Shown here: positions 1-8,465 of the stretch, piece by piece
Position numbering within the stretch: the stretch's first letter is position 1
Layout of the letters: each line of letters begins with the position of its first letter
Assembly (NCBI RefSeq): GCF_040215725.1
Contig: NZ_CP157967.1
Coordinates: 2,232,001-2,296,000, forward strand
Length of the DNA stretch: 64,000 nucleotides
Reading direction: 5' to 3'
DNA from: Rhizobium sp. ZPR4
GTDB lineage: Bacteria > Pseudomonadota > Alphaproteobacteria > Rhizobiales > Rhizobiaceae
Translations under genes and position numbers: made by a program
Notes under the pieces: model-generated
Seen by the model: only the letters and a program-made list of their open reading frames with translations
Database searches by the model: none
What the model was told of the DNA's origin: nothing

Positions 1-19
1 TAAAAACCGTTGTATTCAA

Positions 20-1456
20 ATGGGTAAAAACACGGGGACCGCACCTTTGGCATTTGATGAAATGATTACTGCGGATGAAAGTCCGCGCGCGCCTTACGAG
101 AAATACTTCGAGTGGTACTCAGGCCAGGACAGGGGCCATCTCATTGCCAAATCCCGCGACGCGGAAACGATCTTCCGAAAAACGGGCATTACCTTCGCGG
201 TCTACGGACATGCAGACTCCTCCGAAAAGCTCATCCCCTTCGACATCATCCCCCGCATCATATCAGGCCGCGAATGGCGCAAGCTCGCCCAGGGCATCGA
301 ACAGCGGGTCGTCGCCCTCAACGCCTTCCTCCACGACATCTACCACAAGCAGGAAATCATCCGCGCCGGCCGCATCCCGCGCGAGCTGATCGAGAAGAAC
401 GACGCCTTCCTGCCCGAGATGATCGGCTTCCGCCCGCCGGGTGGCGTCTACACCCACATCGTCGGCACCGATATCGTGCGCACCGGCGAAGACCAGTTCT
501 ATGTGCTTGAGGACAATGCCCGCACGCCTTCCGGTGTCAGCTACATGCTGGAAAACCGCGAGACGATGATGCAGATGTTCCCCGAACTGTTTCACCAGAA
601 CAAGGTGCAGCGCGTCGAAGACTACCCGCTCCTGCTGCGCCAGAGCCTGGCATCCCTCGCCCCTCCCGGCTGCAAGGGCAAGCCGCGTGTCGCCGTCCTC
701 ACTCCGGGTATCTACAATTCCGCCTACTACGAGCATTCCTTCCTCGCCGACATGATGGGCGTGGAACTGGTCGAAGGCTCGGATCTGCGCGTCATCGACG
801 GCAAGGTGAAGATGCGCACGACGCGCGGTTATGAGGCGATCGACGTGCTCTATCGCCGCGTCGATGACGATTTCCTCGATCCCCTCACCTTCCGCCCGGA
901 TTCCGCGCTCGGTATTCCCGGCATCATGGACGTCTATCGCGCCGGCAATATCACCATCGCCAATGCGCCCGGCACCGGCATTTCCGACGACAAGGCGATC
1001 TATTCCTACATGCCCGAGATCGTCGAATTCTATACTGGCCGCAAGCCGATCCTTGAGAACGTGCCGACCTGGCGCTGTTCGGAGCCGGAGAGCCTGCAAT
1101 ATGTGCTCGATAACCTCGCCGATCTCGTCGTCAAGGAAGTGCATGGCTCCGGCGGCTACGGCATGCTCGTGGGACCGACGGCTACGAAGAAGGAGCGCAC
1201 GGCCTTTGCCGAGAAGCTCAAGAGCAAGCCGAACAATTACATCGCGCAGCCAACCCTTTCGCTGTCGACCGTGCCGATCCTCGTCAACAAGGGTATTGCG
1301 CCACGGCATGTCGATTTGCGGCCCTATGTCCTCGTCTCCGACAAGGTGCGGATCATCCCAGGCGGGCTCACCCGCGTGGCGCTGAAGGAAGGCTCGCTGG
1401 TGGTCAACTCCAGCCAAGGCGGCGGCACCAAAGACACCTGGGTTCTGGAGGACTGA
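20..1456 (+). CDS. circularly permuted ATP-grasp protein
   Basis: A 478-residue cytoplasmic protein of the circularly permuted ATP-grasp type (DUF404/DUF407 family). The N-terminal half has the family's FRPPGGVYTHIVGTDIVR and YVLEDNARTPSGVSYMLENR blocks, and the C-terminal half has the VVKEVHGSGGYGM glycine-rich ATP-binding stretch. Family knowledge predicts ATP-dependent ligation of a carboxylate to an amine; the substrate is unknown. It is followed 6 bp later by the alpha-E gene and then a transglutaminase gene, the usual three-gene arrangement, so it is probably the first gene of an operon. The ATG lies only 19 bases from the window edge, so its promoter is not visible. Confidence 0.93.
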   Translation: MGKNTGTAPLAFDEMITADESPRAPYEKYFEWYSGQDRGHLIAKSRDAETIFRKTGITFAVYGHADSSEKLIPFDIIPRIISGREWRKLAQGIEQRVVALNAFLHDIYHKQEIIRAGRIPRELIEKNDAFLPEMIGFRPPGGVYTHIVGTDIVRTGEDQFYVLEDNARTPSGVSYMLENRETMMQMFPELFHQNKVQRVEDYPLLLRQSLASLAPPGCKGKPRVAVLTPGIYNSAYYEHSFLADMMGVELVEGSDLRVIDGKVKMRTTRGYEAIDVLYRRVDDDFLDPLTFRPDSALGIPGIMDVYRAGNITIANAPGTGISDDKAIYSYMPEIVEFYTGRKPILENVPTWRCSEPESLQYVLDNLADLVVKEVHGSGGYGMLVGPTATKKERTAFAEKLKSKPNNYIAQPTLSLSTVPILVNKGIAPRHVDLRPYVLVSDKVRIIPGGLTRVALKEGSLVVNSSQGGGTKDTWVLED

Positions 1457-1462
1457 ACGGAC

Positions 1463-2404
1463 ATGCTGGGAAGAACCGCGAATGGCCTCTACTGGATGTT
1501 CCGTTACATCGAGCGCGCCGAAAACATAGCCCGCCTGGTCGATGCCGGCCAGCGCATGTCGCTGACCCGCAGTGATGCCGCCGATGACGATTGGGACGGC
1601 GTCCTGCAAAGCGCCGGTGTGCGCGAAGACTACAACGAAGTGCATGGCAAGCTGACCGGCACCGACGCGATCGATTATCTGATGCGCGACCGCTCCAATC
1701 CGTCGAGCGTCATGTCCTGTATCGAATACGGCCGCAACAATGCCCGCATGGTGCGCACGGCGCTGACCCGCGACACCTGGGAAGCGACCAACGAATGCTG
1801 GATCGAGCTGAAGACACTGCTCGGCAAGAAGCTGAAGACGGCGGAATTGCCCGAGACGATCGACGTCATCAAACAGCGCGCCGGCCTGATCCGCGGTGCC
1901 TTCCACGGCTCGATGCTTCGCAACGAGCTTTATAACTTCGCCCGCATAGGCACATTCATCGAGCGCGCCGACAATACGGCCCGCATCCTCGACGTGAAAT
2001 ATTACGTGCTGCTGCCCTCCGTTTCGCATGTCGGCTCCTCGCTCGACAATGCGCAATGGGAATCGATCCTGCGATCGGTCTCGGCGCACCGGGCTTATAA
2101 ATGGGCCTACGACCCAGAATATAAGCCGGCGAATATTGCCGACTTCCTGATCCTGAATGGCCAAATGCCGCGCTCCCTTGCCTATTGCTACGACAAGATC
2201 GTCAGCAACATAGGCTACCTCAGCGCCGAATATGAAAAACGGCTGCCGGCCCACGATACGGCAGAAGCCATCCGCCAGTCGCTGCAGCGGCTGACGATCA
2301 AGCGCATCATGGACCAGGGCCTGCATGAGTTCCTCGAGGATTTCGTTGCCCGCAACAACAAGCTGGGCGCCGAGATCTCCGACGGCTACCGGTTCTACGA
2401 ATAG
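1463..2404 (+). CDS. alpha-E domain-containing protein (DUF403)
   Basis: A 313-residue, mostly alpha-helical protein that starts MLGRTANGLYWMFRYIERAE, the signature opening of the alpha-E family, and repeats a related ARIGTFIERADNTARILD block near residue 160. No catalytic motif is known for the family. It always travels with circularly permuted ATP-grasp and transglutaminase genes and is proposed to act with them in peptide or amide-bond modification. Its ribosome site GGAGG lies in the last codons of the upstream gene, which suggests translational coupling. The transglutaminase gene starts 12 bp after its stop. Confidence 0.92.
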   Translation: MLGRTANGLYWMFRYIERAENIARLVDAGQRMSLTRSDAADDDWDGVLQSAGVREDYNEVHGKLTGTDAIDYLMRDRSNPSSVMSCIEYGRNNARMVRTALTRDTWEATNECWIELKTLLGKKLKTAELPETIDVIKQRAGLIRGAFHGSMLRNELYNFARIGTFIERADNTARILDVKYYVLLPSVSHVGSSLDNAQWESILRSVSAHRAYKWAYDPEYKPANIADFLILNGQMPRSLAYCYDKIVSNIGYLSAEYEKRLPAHDTAEAIRQSLQRLTIKRIMDQGLHEFLEDFVARNNKLGAEISDGYRFYE

Positions 2405-2416
2405 GCGGGCGATATC

Positions 2417-3235
2417 ATGAGACTGACGATCAGCCATATCACGGAATATCGCTACGACGAGCCGGCGCAATTCTCCCTGCAGCGGCTCCACCTGACGCCG
2501 TTGACCGGCACCGGACAAACGGTGATCGACTGGAAGCTGACGGTCGAGGGCGCCAAGCCCGAGGTGGAGTATGACGACCAGTTCGGCAATCGCACCACGC
2601 TCGTTTCCCTCGACGGCCAGCAGGACACGACGAAGATCATCGCGTCAGGCGAAGTTGAAACCCAGGATCTCAACGGCGTCATCGGGCTGCATCAGGGCTT
2701 CAGCCCGCTTTGGCTTTTCCTGCGGGACTCGCCGCGCACGAAGGCGGGAAAGCTGACGAAGGAGCTGTTGCGCGGCGTTTCCGGCGACAACGAGCTCGGC
2801 AGGATGCATGCGCTGATGACGGCAATCCACGAGACGGTGGAATATAAGCCGGGCACCAGCAACACGGAAACGACGGCGGAACAGGCCCTGGAGGCAAAGA
2901 GCGGCGTCTGCCAGGATCACGCCCATATCTTCCTTGCCGGCGCCCGTGCATTGCAGATCCCGGCGCGCTACGTCTCCGGCTATCTGATGATGGAAGGCAA
3001 GAACGAGCAGGCCGCCACGCATGCCTGGGCCGAGGCGCATATTCCCGGCCTCGGCTGGGTTGGCTTCGACCCCGCCAACGATGTCTGCCCCGACGCTCGC
3101 TACGTCCGCATCGCAACAGGCCTGTGCTATCGCGACGCAGCCCCTGTTTCAGGCATGCGGATCGGCACGCCGGGTGAAACCCTGACGGTCAAGGTATCGG
3201 TGGCGAGCCAGGGGCAAAGCCAGAGCCAGAGCTGA
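2417..3235 (+). CDS. transglutaminase-like protein
   Basis: A 272-residue protein with the bacterial transglutaminase N-terminal beta domain (about residues 1-80, opening MRLTISHITEYRYDEP) and a transglutaminase/protease core. The putative catalytic triad is visible: Cys165 in KSGVCQDHAH, His202 in ATHAWAEAHIPG and Asp218 in GWVGFDPAND. No signal peptide is seen. It is the third gene of the ATP-grasp/alpha-E operon and may cleave or rearrange the amide product of the ATP-grasp enzyme, which is inference from context. The C terminus ends in a short Gln-Ser repeat (GQSQSQS). Confidence 0.92.
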   Translation: MRLTISHITEYRYDEPAQFSLQRLHLTPLTGTGQTVIDWKLTVEGAKPEVEYDDQFGNRTTLVSLDGQQDTTKIIASGEVETQDLNGVIGLHQGFSPLWLFLRDSPRTKAGKLTKELLRGVSGDNELGRMHALMTAIHETVEYKPGTSNTETTAEQALEAKSGVCQDHAHIFLAGARALQIPARYVSGYLMMEGKNEQAATHAWAEAHIPGLGWVGFDPANDVCPDARYVRIATGLCYRDAAPVSGMRIGTPGETLTVKVSVASQGQSQSQS

Positions 3236-3245
3236 CAGGCACAAT

Positions 3246-3671
3246 TCATCCCGCCGGCAAAACCTCGACATGGCCTTTCTCGCCATAGTGGATGATTGCC
3301 TGATCGGCCGTCAGCAACGGGATACGATGGAAGCGTGCTGTCGCGACAATAATCCGGTCGGTCGGATCGGCATGGAACTCGCCCGGCAGGCGAACACTAT
3401 CCACCGCGATTTGCGGCTCTATGGGAGCAAGCTGCAAACCGGGTAAAGCGAGTGCCATGGCGAGCCAACGGCCGACATCGTCGCCAAGTGCAATACGCCC
3501 CTTCTCGGCCAGCATGGCGACTTCCCAGGGCGTGATCGCCGAGACCAGAATGCGACTGCGCGACGTCGTTTCATCGATAAGCTCACGAGCCCGAGTGCTC
3601 AGCCGCGGATCGTCATGCATAGCCCAGATCAGAACATGCGTATCGATGACGATCAATGCGTCGCATCCCAT
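3246..3671 (-). CDS. vapC: VapC-type PIN-domain toxin
   Basis: A 141-residue PIN-domain protein, probably an RNase toxin. PIN acidic residues are visible in IVIDTHVLIW near the start, in SAITPWEVAMLAEKGRI, and in FHADPTDRIIVATARFH. It overlaps the end of the antitoxin gene on the same strand. The annotated ATG gives a 19-base overlap; a TTG at 3656, immediately before IVIDTH, would give a TTGA stop-start overlap and is an alternative start. The pair is expected to be co-transcribed and neutralised by the antitoxin encoded just upstream. Confidence 0.88.
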   Translation of the reverse strand: MGCDALIVIDTHVLIWAMHDDPRLSTRARELIDETTSRSRILVSAITPWEVAMLAEKGRIALGDDVGRWLAMALALPGLQLAPIEPQIAVDSVRLPGEFHADPTDRIIVATARFHRIPLLTADQAIIHYGEKGHVEVLPAG

Positions 3672-3898
3672 TCTTCAGCATCGACAGCAGGCAGAAACGG
3701 ATCGTCATATTGGAGAACACTGCCCTTCATCGCGCCGATGATGCTGGGGCGATCCGACTTCTCCGGCGCAGGTGTCAACAGAGCGACGGGCTTTCCGCGC
3801 TTCGTAATGATAATGGGCTCTCCGTCATCGCCCATTTGATCGATCAGATGAAGGCATTTTGCCTTGAATTCGGCTGCACCGACAGATTTGACAGACAT
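3653..3898 (-). CDS. vapB: Phd/YefM-type antitoxin
   Basis: An 81-residue antitoxin beginning MSVKSVGAAEFKAKCL. It has the Phd/YefM fold signature ending in GEPIIITKRGKPVALLTP, followed by an acidic tail that would wrap the PIN toxin. An upstream in-frame ATG exists at 3925, but a short perfect inverted repeat (3912-3923) lies between the two starts. That suggests an autoregulatory operator, so the 3898 start is preferred. It is the first gene of a two-gene toxin-antitoxin operon with the PIN toxin. Confidence 0.88.
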   Translation of the reverse strand: MSVKSVGAAEFKAKCLHLIDQMGDDGEPIIITKRGKPVALLTPAPEKSDRPSIIGAMKGSVLQYDDPFLPAVDAEEWDATH

Positions 3899-3911
3899 GG
3901 ACACTATTCCC

Positions 3912-3923
3912 GTACAGATGTAC
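3912..3923. promoter_or_regulatory. probable antitoxin operator
   Basis: A 12-bp perfect inverted repeat, GTACA-GA-TGTAC, lies 13 bp upstream of the preferred antitoxin start. Phd/YefM antitoxins usually bind small palindromes in their own promoter, so autoregulation is inferred from position and symmetry. Confidence 0.45.
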
Positions 3924-3977
3924 ATGAAATATGGTCATCTAATACAAAATAGTCAATGCCGCTCCGAAATCCCTGCA

Positions 3978-4017
3978 ATGGAAAAGGGACGGAACTCTCG
4001 TCCCGCCCCTTTTCCAT
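3978..4017 (-). terminator. terminator after the arabinonate dehydratase gene
   Basis: A nested hairpin on the minus strand just past the dehydratase stop codon. The outer arms are ATGGAAAAGGG and CCTTTTCCAT, and the inner arms are GGGACG and CGTCCC. There is no long T run after it, so termination efficiency is uncertain. It marks the end of the chvE-ggu catabolic operon. Confidence 0.5.
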
Positions 4018-4033
4018 TTCCAGAAGATAAGTT

Positions 4034-5779
4034 TTAGTGGCTGTCGCGGTTGTTCGGGATCTCCGAACCGCGCGGGCCGACGAGGAAGTCGAGGTCTGCG
4101 CCGGTATCGGCCTGCATGACCGACTTCACATAGAGACCGCCGTAACCGCCGTTAAGCGGCTTGACCGGGGAAACCCAGGCGGCGCGACGCTTTGCCAGTT
4201 CCTCATCCGACACTTCAAGCTGGATCGTGCGGGCGGGAACGTCGACGGCGATGATGTCGCCGTTCTGGACCAGCGCCAGCGGGCCGCCATCGGCAGCTTC
4301 CGGAGCCGTGTGCAGGATGACGGTGCCGTAGGCCGTGCCGGACATGCGTGCATCGGAGATGCGGATCATGTCGGTGATACCCTTCTTCAGCACCTTCGGC
4401 GGCAGGCCCATGTTGCCGACTTCGGCCATGCCCGGATAACCCTTCGGGCCGCAATATTTCAGCACCATGACGCAGTTCTCGTCGATGTCGAGATCCTCGC
4501 GGTTGATGCGGGCGTGGTAATCCTCGATGCTTTCGAAGACGACGGCACGGCCCTTGTGCTGCATCAGATGCGGCGAAGCAGCCGACGGCTTCAGGACAGC
4601 GCCCTTCGGCGCGAGATTACCGCGCAGAACGGCGATACCGCCCGACTGCGTCAGCGCCTTCTCGCGGGGCACGATAACGTCGTCATTGTAGTTGACGACA
4701 TCCTTGACACCGGCCCAGATTGTATCGCCGGTTACGGTGATGGCGTCCTTGTGCAGCAGGCCCATGTCGCCGACCGCCTTGATGACGACGGGCAAACCGC
4801 CGGCATAGTAGAACTCTTCCATCAGGTGTTTGCCCGACGGCTGCAGGTTGACGATCGTCGGCACTTCGCGGCCGAGGCGATCCCAATCGTCCAGCGACAG
4901 GTCGACGCCGATGCGGCCGGCAAGCGCCAAGAGGTGCAACACAGCGTTGGTGGAGCCGCCGACGGCGCCGTTGACGCGGATCGCGTTTTCGAAGGCTTCC
5001 TTGGTCAGAATGTCTGATGGTTTCAGGTCTTCCTTGACCATGTCGACGATGCGACGGCCAGAGAGCTGCGAGATGACACGGCGACGCGCATCGACGGCCG
5101 GGATGGCGGCATTGCCGGGCAAGGTCATGCCGAGCGCTTCTGCCATCGACGCCATGGTCGAGGCCGTACCCATGGTCATACAGCTGCCGGCCGAGCGGGC
5201 CATGCCCTGCTCCGCATCCATGAATTCATCCAGCGACATCTCACCAGACTTCACCATTTCCGAGAACTGCCAGATCGCCGTGCCGGAACCGACATCCTTG
5301 CCGCGCCACTTGCCATTCAGCATCGGGCCGCCGGAAACGAGAATGACCGGGATATCGACGGAAGCCGCGCCCATCAGCAGGCTCGGCGTGGTCTTGTCGC
5401 AGCCGCCGAGCAGCACGACGCCATCGACCGGATTGCCGCGGATCGCTTCTTCGACGTCCATGGCCGCCAGGTTGCGGAACATCATCGCCGTCGGGCGCAA
5501 TGTGCTTTCGCCGACGGAGAAGACCGGGAATTCGACGGGGAAACCGCCGGCTTCGTAAACGCCGCGCTTCACGCGCTCTGCCAGATCGCGCAGATGCGCG
5601 TTGCAGGGCGTCAGCTCCGACCAGGTGTTACAGATACCGATGATCGGACGGCCGTCGAACGTATCAGCCGGCAGGCCCTGGTTCTTCATCCAGGAGCGAT
5701 GCATGATCGCATTCTTGCCGGTGCCGCCGAACCAGTCGTAGGAACGCAGTCTGCGCGGCCATTCAGCTTTCTTTTTCAT
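4034..5779 (-). CDS. L-arabinonate dehydratase (IlvD/Edd family)
   Basis: A 581-residue [2Fe-2S] dehydratase converting L-arabinonate to L-2-keto-3-deoxyarabonate in the non-phosphorylative pentose pathway. The iron-sulfur ligands are visible as Cys59 (SELTPCN), Cys127 (GGCDKTTPS) and Cys200 (SAGSCMTMGTAS), with metal-binding Lys129 and the serine of ISDARMSGTAYG. These positions match the characterised Rhizobium leguminosarum enzyme as I recall it. It is the last gene of the chvE-gguABC run, downstream of a semialdehyde dehydrogenase. Other aldonates such as D-fuconate or D-galactonate could also be substrates. Confidence 0.9.
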   Translation of the reverse strand: MKKKAEWPRRLRSYDWFGGTGKNAIMHRSWMKNQGLPADTFDGRPIIGICNTWSELTPCNAHLRDLAERVKRGVYEAGGFPVEFPVFSVGESTLRPTAMMFRNLAAMDVEEAIRGNPVDGVVLLGGCDKTTPSLLMGAASVDIPVILVSGGPMLNGKWRGKDVGSGTAIWQFSEMVKSGEMSLDEFMDAEQGMARSAGSCMTMGTASTMASMAEALGMTLPGNAAIPAVDARRRVISQLSGRRIVDMVKEDLKPSDILTKEAFENAIRVNGAVGGSTNAVLHLLALAGRIGVDLSLDDWDRLGREVPTIVNLQPSGKHLMEEFYYAGGLPVVIKAVGDMGLLHKDAITVTGDTIWAGVKDVVNYNDDVIVPREKALTQSGGIAVLRGNLAPKGAVLKPSAASPHLMQHKGRAVVFESIEDYHARINREDLDIDENCVMVLKYCGPKGYPGMAEVGNMGLPPKVLKKGITDMIRISDARMSGTAYGTVILHTAPEAADGGPLALVQNGDIIAVDVPARTIQLEVSDEELAKRRAAWVSPVKPLNGGYGGLYVKSVMQADTGADLDFLVGPRGSEIPNNRDSH

Positions 5780-5842
5780 TGTCTCAATACCTTTTGCGCC
5801 ACCCGGGCCGCCTCGTTCGCGCCCGGGCCTTGAAATCGATGG

Positions 5843-7276
5843 TCAGGCCAGCGTGTAAGCGGTCTTGACGGTGGTGAAGAATTCGGCGGCATACTTGCCC
5901 TGTTCGCGCGGACCGAAGGACGAGCCCTTGCGGCCGCCGAAGGGCACATGGAAATCGACGCCCGCCGTTGGCAGGTTGACCATCACCATACCCGCTTCCG
6001 CATTGCGCTTGAAATGCGTCGCATGCTTGAGGCTCGTCGTGGCAATGCCGGAAGACAAGCCGAACGGCGTATCGTTGGCGACGGCCAGGGCTTCGTCGTA
6101 ATCCCTAACGCGAATGACGGATGCGACCGGCCCGAAGATCTCTTCGCGGCTGATGCGCATCTGGTTCGTCGCCTCGGTGAACAGCGTCGGCTGCAGGTAG
6201 AAGCCGGGGGTGTCGCGGCTGACGAGCTCGCCGCCGAAGGCGAGCTTGGCGCCCTCCTGCTTGCCGATCTCGATATAGTCCGTATCCGTCTTCAGCTGCT
6301 TGGCATCGACGACCGGGCCGATATGCGTGCCAGCCTTCATGGCGTTATCGACGTTGAGCGTCTTCAGCTTCTCCGTCAGTGCCGCCACGAACCGGTCGTG
6401 AATGCCTTCGGTGACGATGAGGCGCGACGAGGCCGTGCAGCGCTGGCCGGTCGAGAAGAAGGCTGAATTGGCAGCAGCCTCGACGGCAACCGTCAGGTCG
6501 GCATCGTCAAGCACCACCATGGGGTTCTTGCCGCCCATTTCCAGCTGGTACTTGCGGCCATACTCGACGGAGGAGAGCGCGACGCGCTTGCCGGTACCGA
6601 CGGAGCCGGTGAAGGTGATACCCGAGAGAACCGGGCTGTCGAGCATCGCCTGACCGACGACCGAACCCTTGCCCATGACGAGGTTCAAGACACCCTTGGG
6701 CAGGCCGGCGCGGTTGAGGATGTCGACGATCGCCCAGGAGCAGCCGGGCACGAGATCCGCCGGCTTGAAGACGACGGTGTTGCCGTAGCAAAGCGCAGGC
6801 GCGATCTTCCAGGCGGGAATGGCGATCGGGAAGTTCCAGGGGGTGATGACCCCGATGACGCCGAGCGGCTCACGGGTGATCTCGACACCGATGTTCGGGC
6901 GCACGGAGGGCAATACCTCACCCGCCAGGCGCAGCGCCTCACCAGAAAAGAACTCGAAGATCTGCGCGGCACGGATCGTCTCGCCGATCGCCTCGGGAAG
7001 CGTCTTTCCTTCTTCGCGGGCGAGCAGCGCGCCGAGTTCGTCCTTGCGGGCGAGGATCTCTTCGCCGGCCTTCTTCAGGATCGTGTGGCGCTCGAGAATG
7101 CCGGAGCGCGACCAGGCCGGAAAGGCAGCCTTGGCAGCAGCGATCGCGTCCGTGACATCCTGCGCACTTGCGCTCGCATAGAGGCCGACGACCTCGTTCG
7201 TATCTGACGGGTTGATGTTCTCGCTACCGTTCGTCCCCGTCCACTCGCCGGCGATCAAGTTCTGATGAATGCTCAT
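5843..7276 (-). CDS. 2-ketoglutaric semialdehyde dehydrogenase
   Basis: A 477-residue NAD(P)-dependent aldehyde dehydrogenase. The catalytic residues are Cys280 in FFSTGQRCTASSRL and Glu246 in LEMGGKNPMV; the cofactor-binding region includes ITPWNFPIAIPAWK and FTGSVGTGK. Its place between gguC and the arabinonate dehydratase gene points to oxidation of 2-ketoglutaric semialdehyde to 2-ketoglutarate, the last step of the Weimberg-type route; the substrate is inferred from context. A good Shine-Dalgarno sequence, AGGAAGG, lies 9 bases before the ATG. Confidence 0.88.
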   Translation of the reverse strand: MSIHQNLIAGEWTGTNGSENINPSDTNEVVGLYASASAQDVTDAIAAAKAAFPAWSRSGILERHTILKKAGEEILARKDELGALLAREEGKTLPEAIGETIRAAQIFEFFSGEALRLAGEVLPSVRPNIGVEITREPLGVIGVITPWNFPIAIPAWKIAPALCYGNTVVFKPADLVPGCSWAIVDILNRAGLPKGVLNLVMGKGSVVGQAMLDSPVLSGITFTGSVGTGKRVALSSVEYGRKYQLEMGGKNPMVVLDDADLTVAVEAAANSAFFSTGQRCTASSRLIVTEGIHDRFVAALTEKLKTLNVDNAMKAGTHIGPVVDAKQLKTDTDYIEIGKQEGAKLAFGGELVSRDTPGFYLQPTLFTEATNQMRISREEIFGPVASVIRVRDYDEALAVANDTPFGLSSGIATTSLKHATHFKRNAEAGMVMVNLPTAGVDFHVPFGGRKGSSFGPREQGKYAAEFFTTVKTAYTLA

Positions 7277-7342
7277 GGCGTCATGCCTTCCTGGATCGTA
7301 TTGAAAGTACCCGGCCGATCCCTTGCGGCCGGGCTCGACAAA

Positions 7343-8341
7343 TTAGAGCTGACGAACAGCCACTTCTTCCTCGGCATCGACTGCCAGCGGATTGCGCAGC
7401 GGCAGGCCGAATTCGCCAACCTCAATTTCAAAGACGTCGCCGACTTCCGGCTTGATGCCTTCGGCAAAGGAGAGCGTCGCCGTGCCGAACATGTGCACAT
7501 GCACATCGCCGGGAACGCGGAAGATGCCGTACTTGAAGTGGTGATATTCGAGGTTCGCGAAAGTATGCGACATGTTCGCTTCGCCCGACAGGAACGGCTT
7601 TTCGAAGATCACCTTGTCGCCGCGCTTGATGCGGGACGTGCCGCGAATATCCTCAGGCGCTGTGCCGATGCGGATTTCCGGACCGAAGCTCGCCGGACGC
7701 AGCTTGGAATGGGCGAGATAAAGATAGTTGATCCGCTCGGTGACGTGATCGGAAAATTCGTTCGACAGCGCAAAGCCGATACGGAACGGCGTGCCATCCT
7801 TGGCGATGACGTAGATGCCGGCCATTTCAGGCTCTTCGCCGCCATCGAGCGCGAAGGATGGAGATACGAGTGCTGCCCCCGGAGCCGCAGCGCCATAGCC
7901 GTTGCCCTTGTAGAACCACTCGGGCTGCACGCCCTTTTCGCCGGCCTTCGGCTTGCCGCCCTCGATGCCCATCTTGAACATCTTCATGGAGTCGGTCAGC
8001 GTCTCTTCGGCCGCTTCCGTCGTCTTCTTGTGCATGGAGTCGCGCGTTGCGGCCGAGCCAAGATGCGTCAGGCCGGTGCCGGTCAGATGCAGGTGCGCGG
8101 CGTCCGGATGCGTGATCGGTGGCAGGAAACGGCCTTCGGAATAGGCCTTCTCAAGATCGATCGCCTCGCCGAGACCATGTGCCTCGATGACCGATGCCAG
8201 CGACTTGCCGCTGTCGGCAGCTTCCATCGCAAGCTTGTAGACGCTGCCGCCATTGACGACGGCCTTGGCAGCTTCACCGGGACCGTTGCGCACGGCAACG
8301 ACGATCTCGCCGTTCGAACCCTTGATCTGCGAGATGAGCAT
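7343..8341 (-). CDS. gguC: AraD1/GguC-family 2-keto-3-deoxypentonate dehydratase
   Basis: A 332-residue protein of the fumarylacetoacetate-hydrolase-like AraD1 family, named GguC in Agrobacterium. Family knowledge suggests dehydration of L-2-keto-3-deoxyarabonate to 2-ketoglutaric semialdehyde, which fits between the dehydratase and dehydrogenase downstream. Recognisable blocks are PPITHPDAAHLHLTGTGLTH and EPEMAGIYVIAKDGTPFRIG. An ATG nine bases upstream (8350) abuts the AGGAAAGG ribosome site with no spacing, so the inner ATG with a 9-base spacer is preferred. Confidence 0.88.
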   Translation of the reverse strand: MLISQIKGSNGEIVVAVRNGPGEAAKAVVNGGSVYKLAMEAADSGKSLASVIEAHGLGEAIDLEKAYSEGRFLPPITHPDAAHLHLTGTGLTHLGSAATRDSMHKKTTEAAEETLTDSMKMFKMGIEGGKPKAGEKGVQPEWFYKGNGYGAAAPGAALVSPSFALDGGEEPEMAGIYVIAKDGTPFRIGFALSNEFSDHVTERINYLYLAHSKLRPASFGPEIRIGTAPEDIRGTSRIKRGDKVIFEKPFLSGEANMSHTFANLEYHHFKYGIFRVPGDVHVHMFGTATLSFAEGIKPEVGDVFEIEVGEFGLPLRNPLAVDAEEEVAVRQL

Positions 8342-8389
8342 GTCTTTCATCCTTTCCTATCAGACAGAGAACGGATGCAGTTTACCGTT

Positions 8390-8410
8390 CCGGCTCTCAG
8401 CGAGAGCCGG
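8390..8410 (-). other. intercistronic hairpin, gguB-gguC
   Basis: A perfect 9-bp stem, CCGGCTCTC and GAGAGCCGG with loop AGC, lies between gguB and gguC. It has no T run, so RNA stabilisation or partial attenuation is more likely than full termination. Confidence 0.45.
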
Positions 8411-8441
8411 ACTCTGTCATGGATTTGGTTTTAAAAGCCTC

Positions 8442-8465
8442 GGTTGATCGCTCGAGCGATCAACC
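8442..8465 (-). terminator. 24-bp palindrome over the gguB stop codon
   Basis: A perfect 24-bp palindrome with arms GGTTGATCGCTC and GAGCGATCAACC covers the gguB stop codon. On the transcribed strand it is followed by GAGGCTTTTAAAA, which resembles a weak intrinsic terminator. It could lower expression of the downstream catabolic genes relative to the transporter genes. Confidence 0.5.

Noticed and set aside
263..2518. A 751-codon minus-strand frame opposite the ATP-grasp and alpha-E genes.
   Set aside because: No ribosome site or domain; the opposite strand has clear family motifs throughout.
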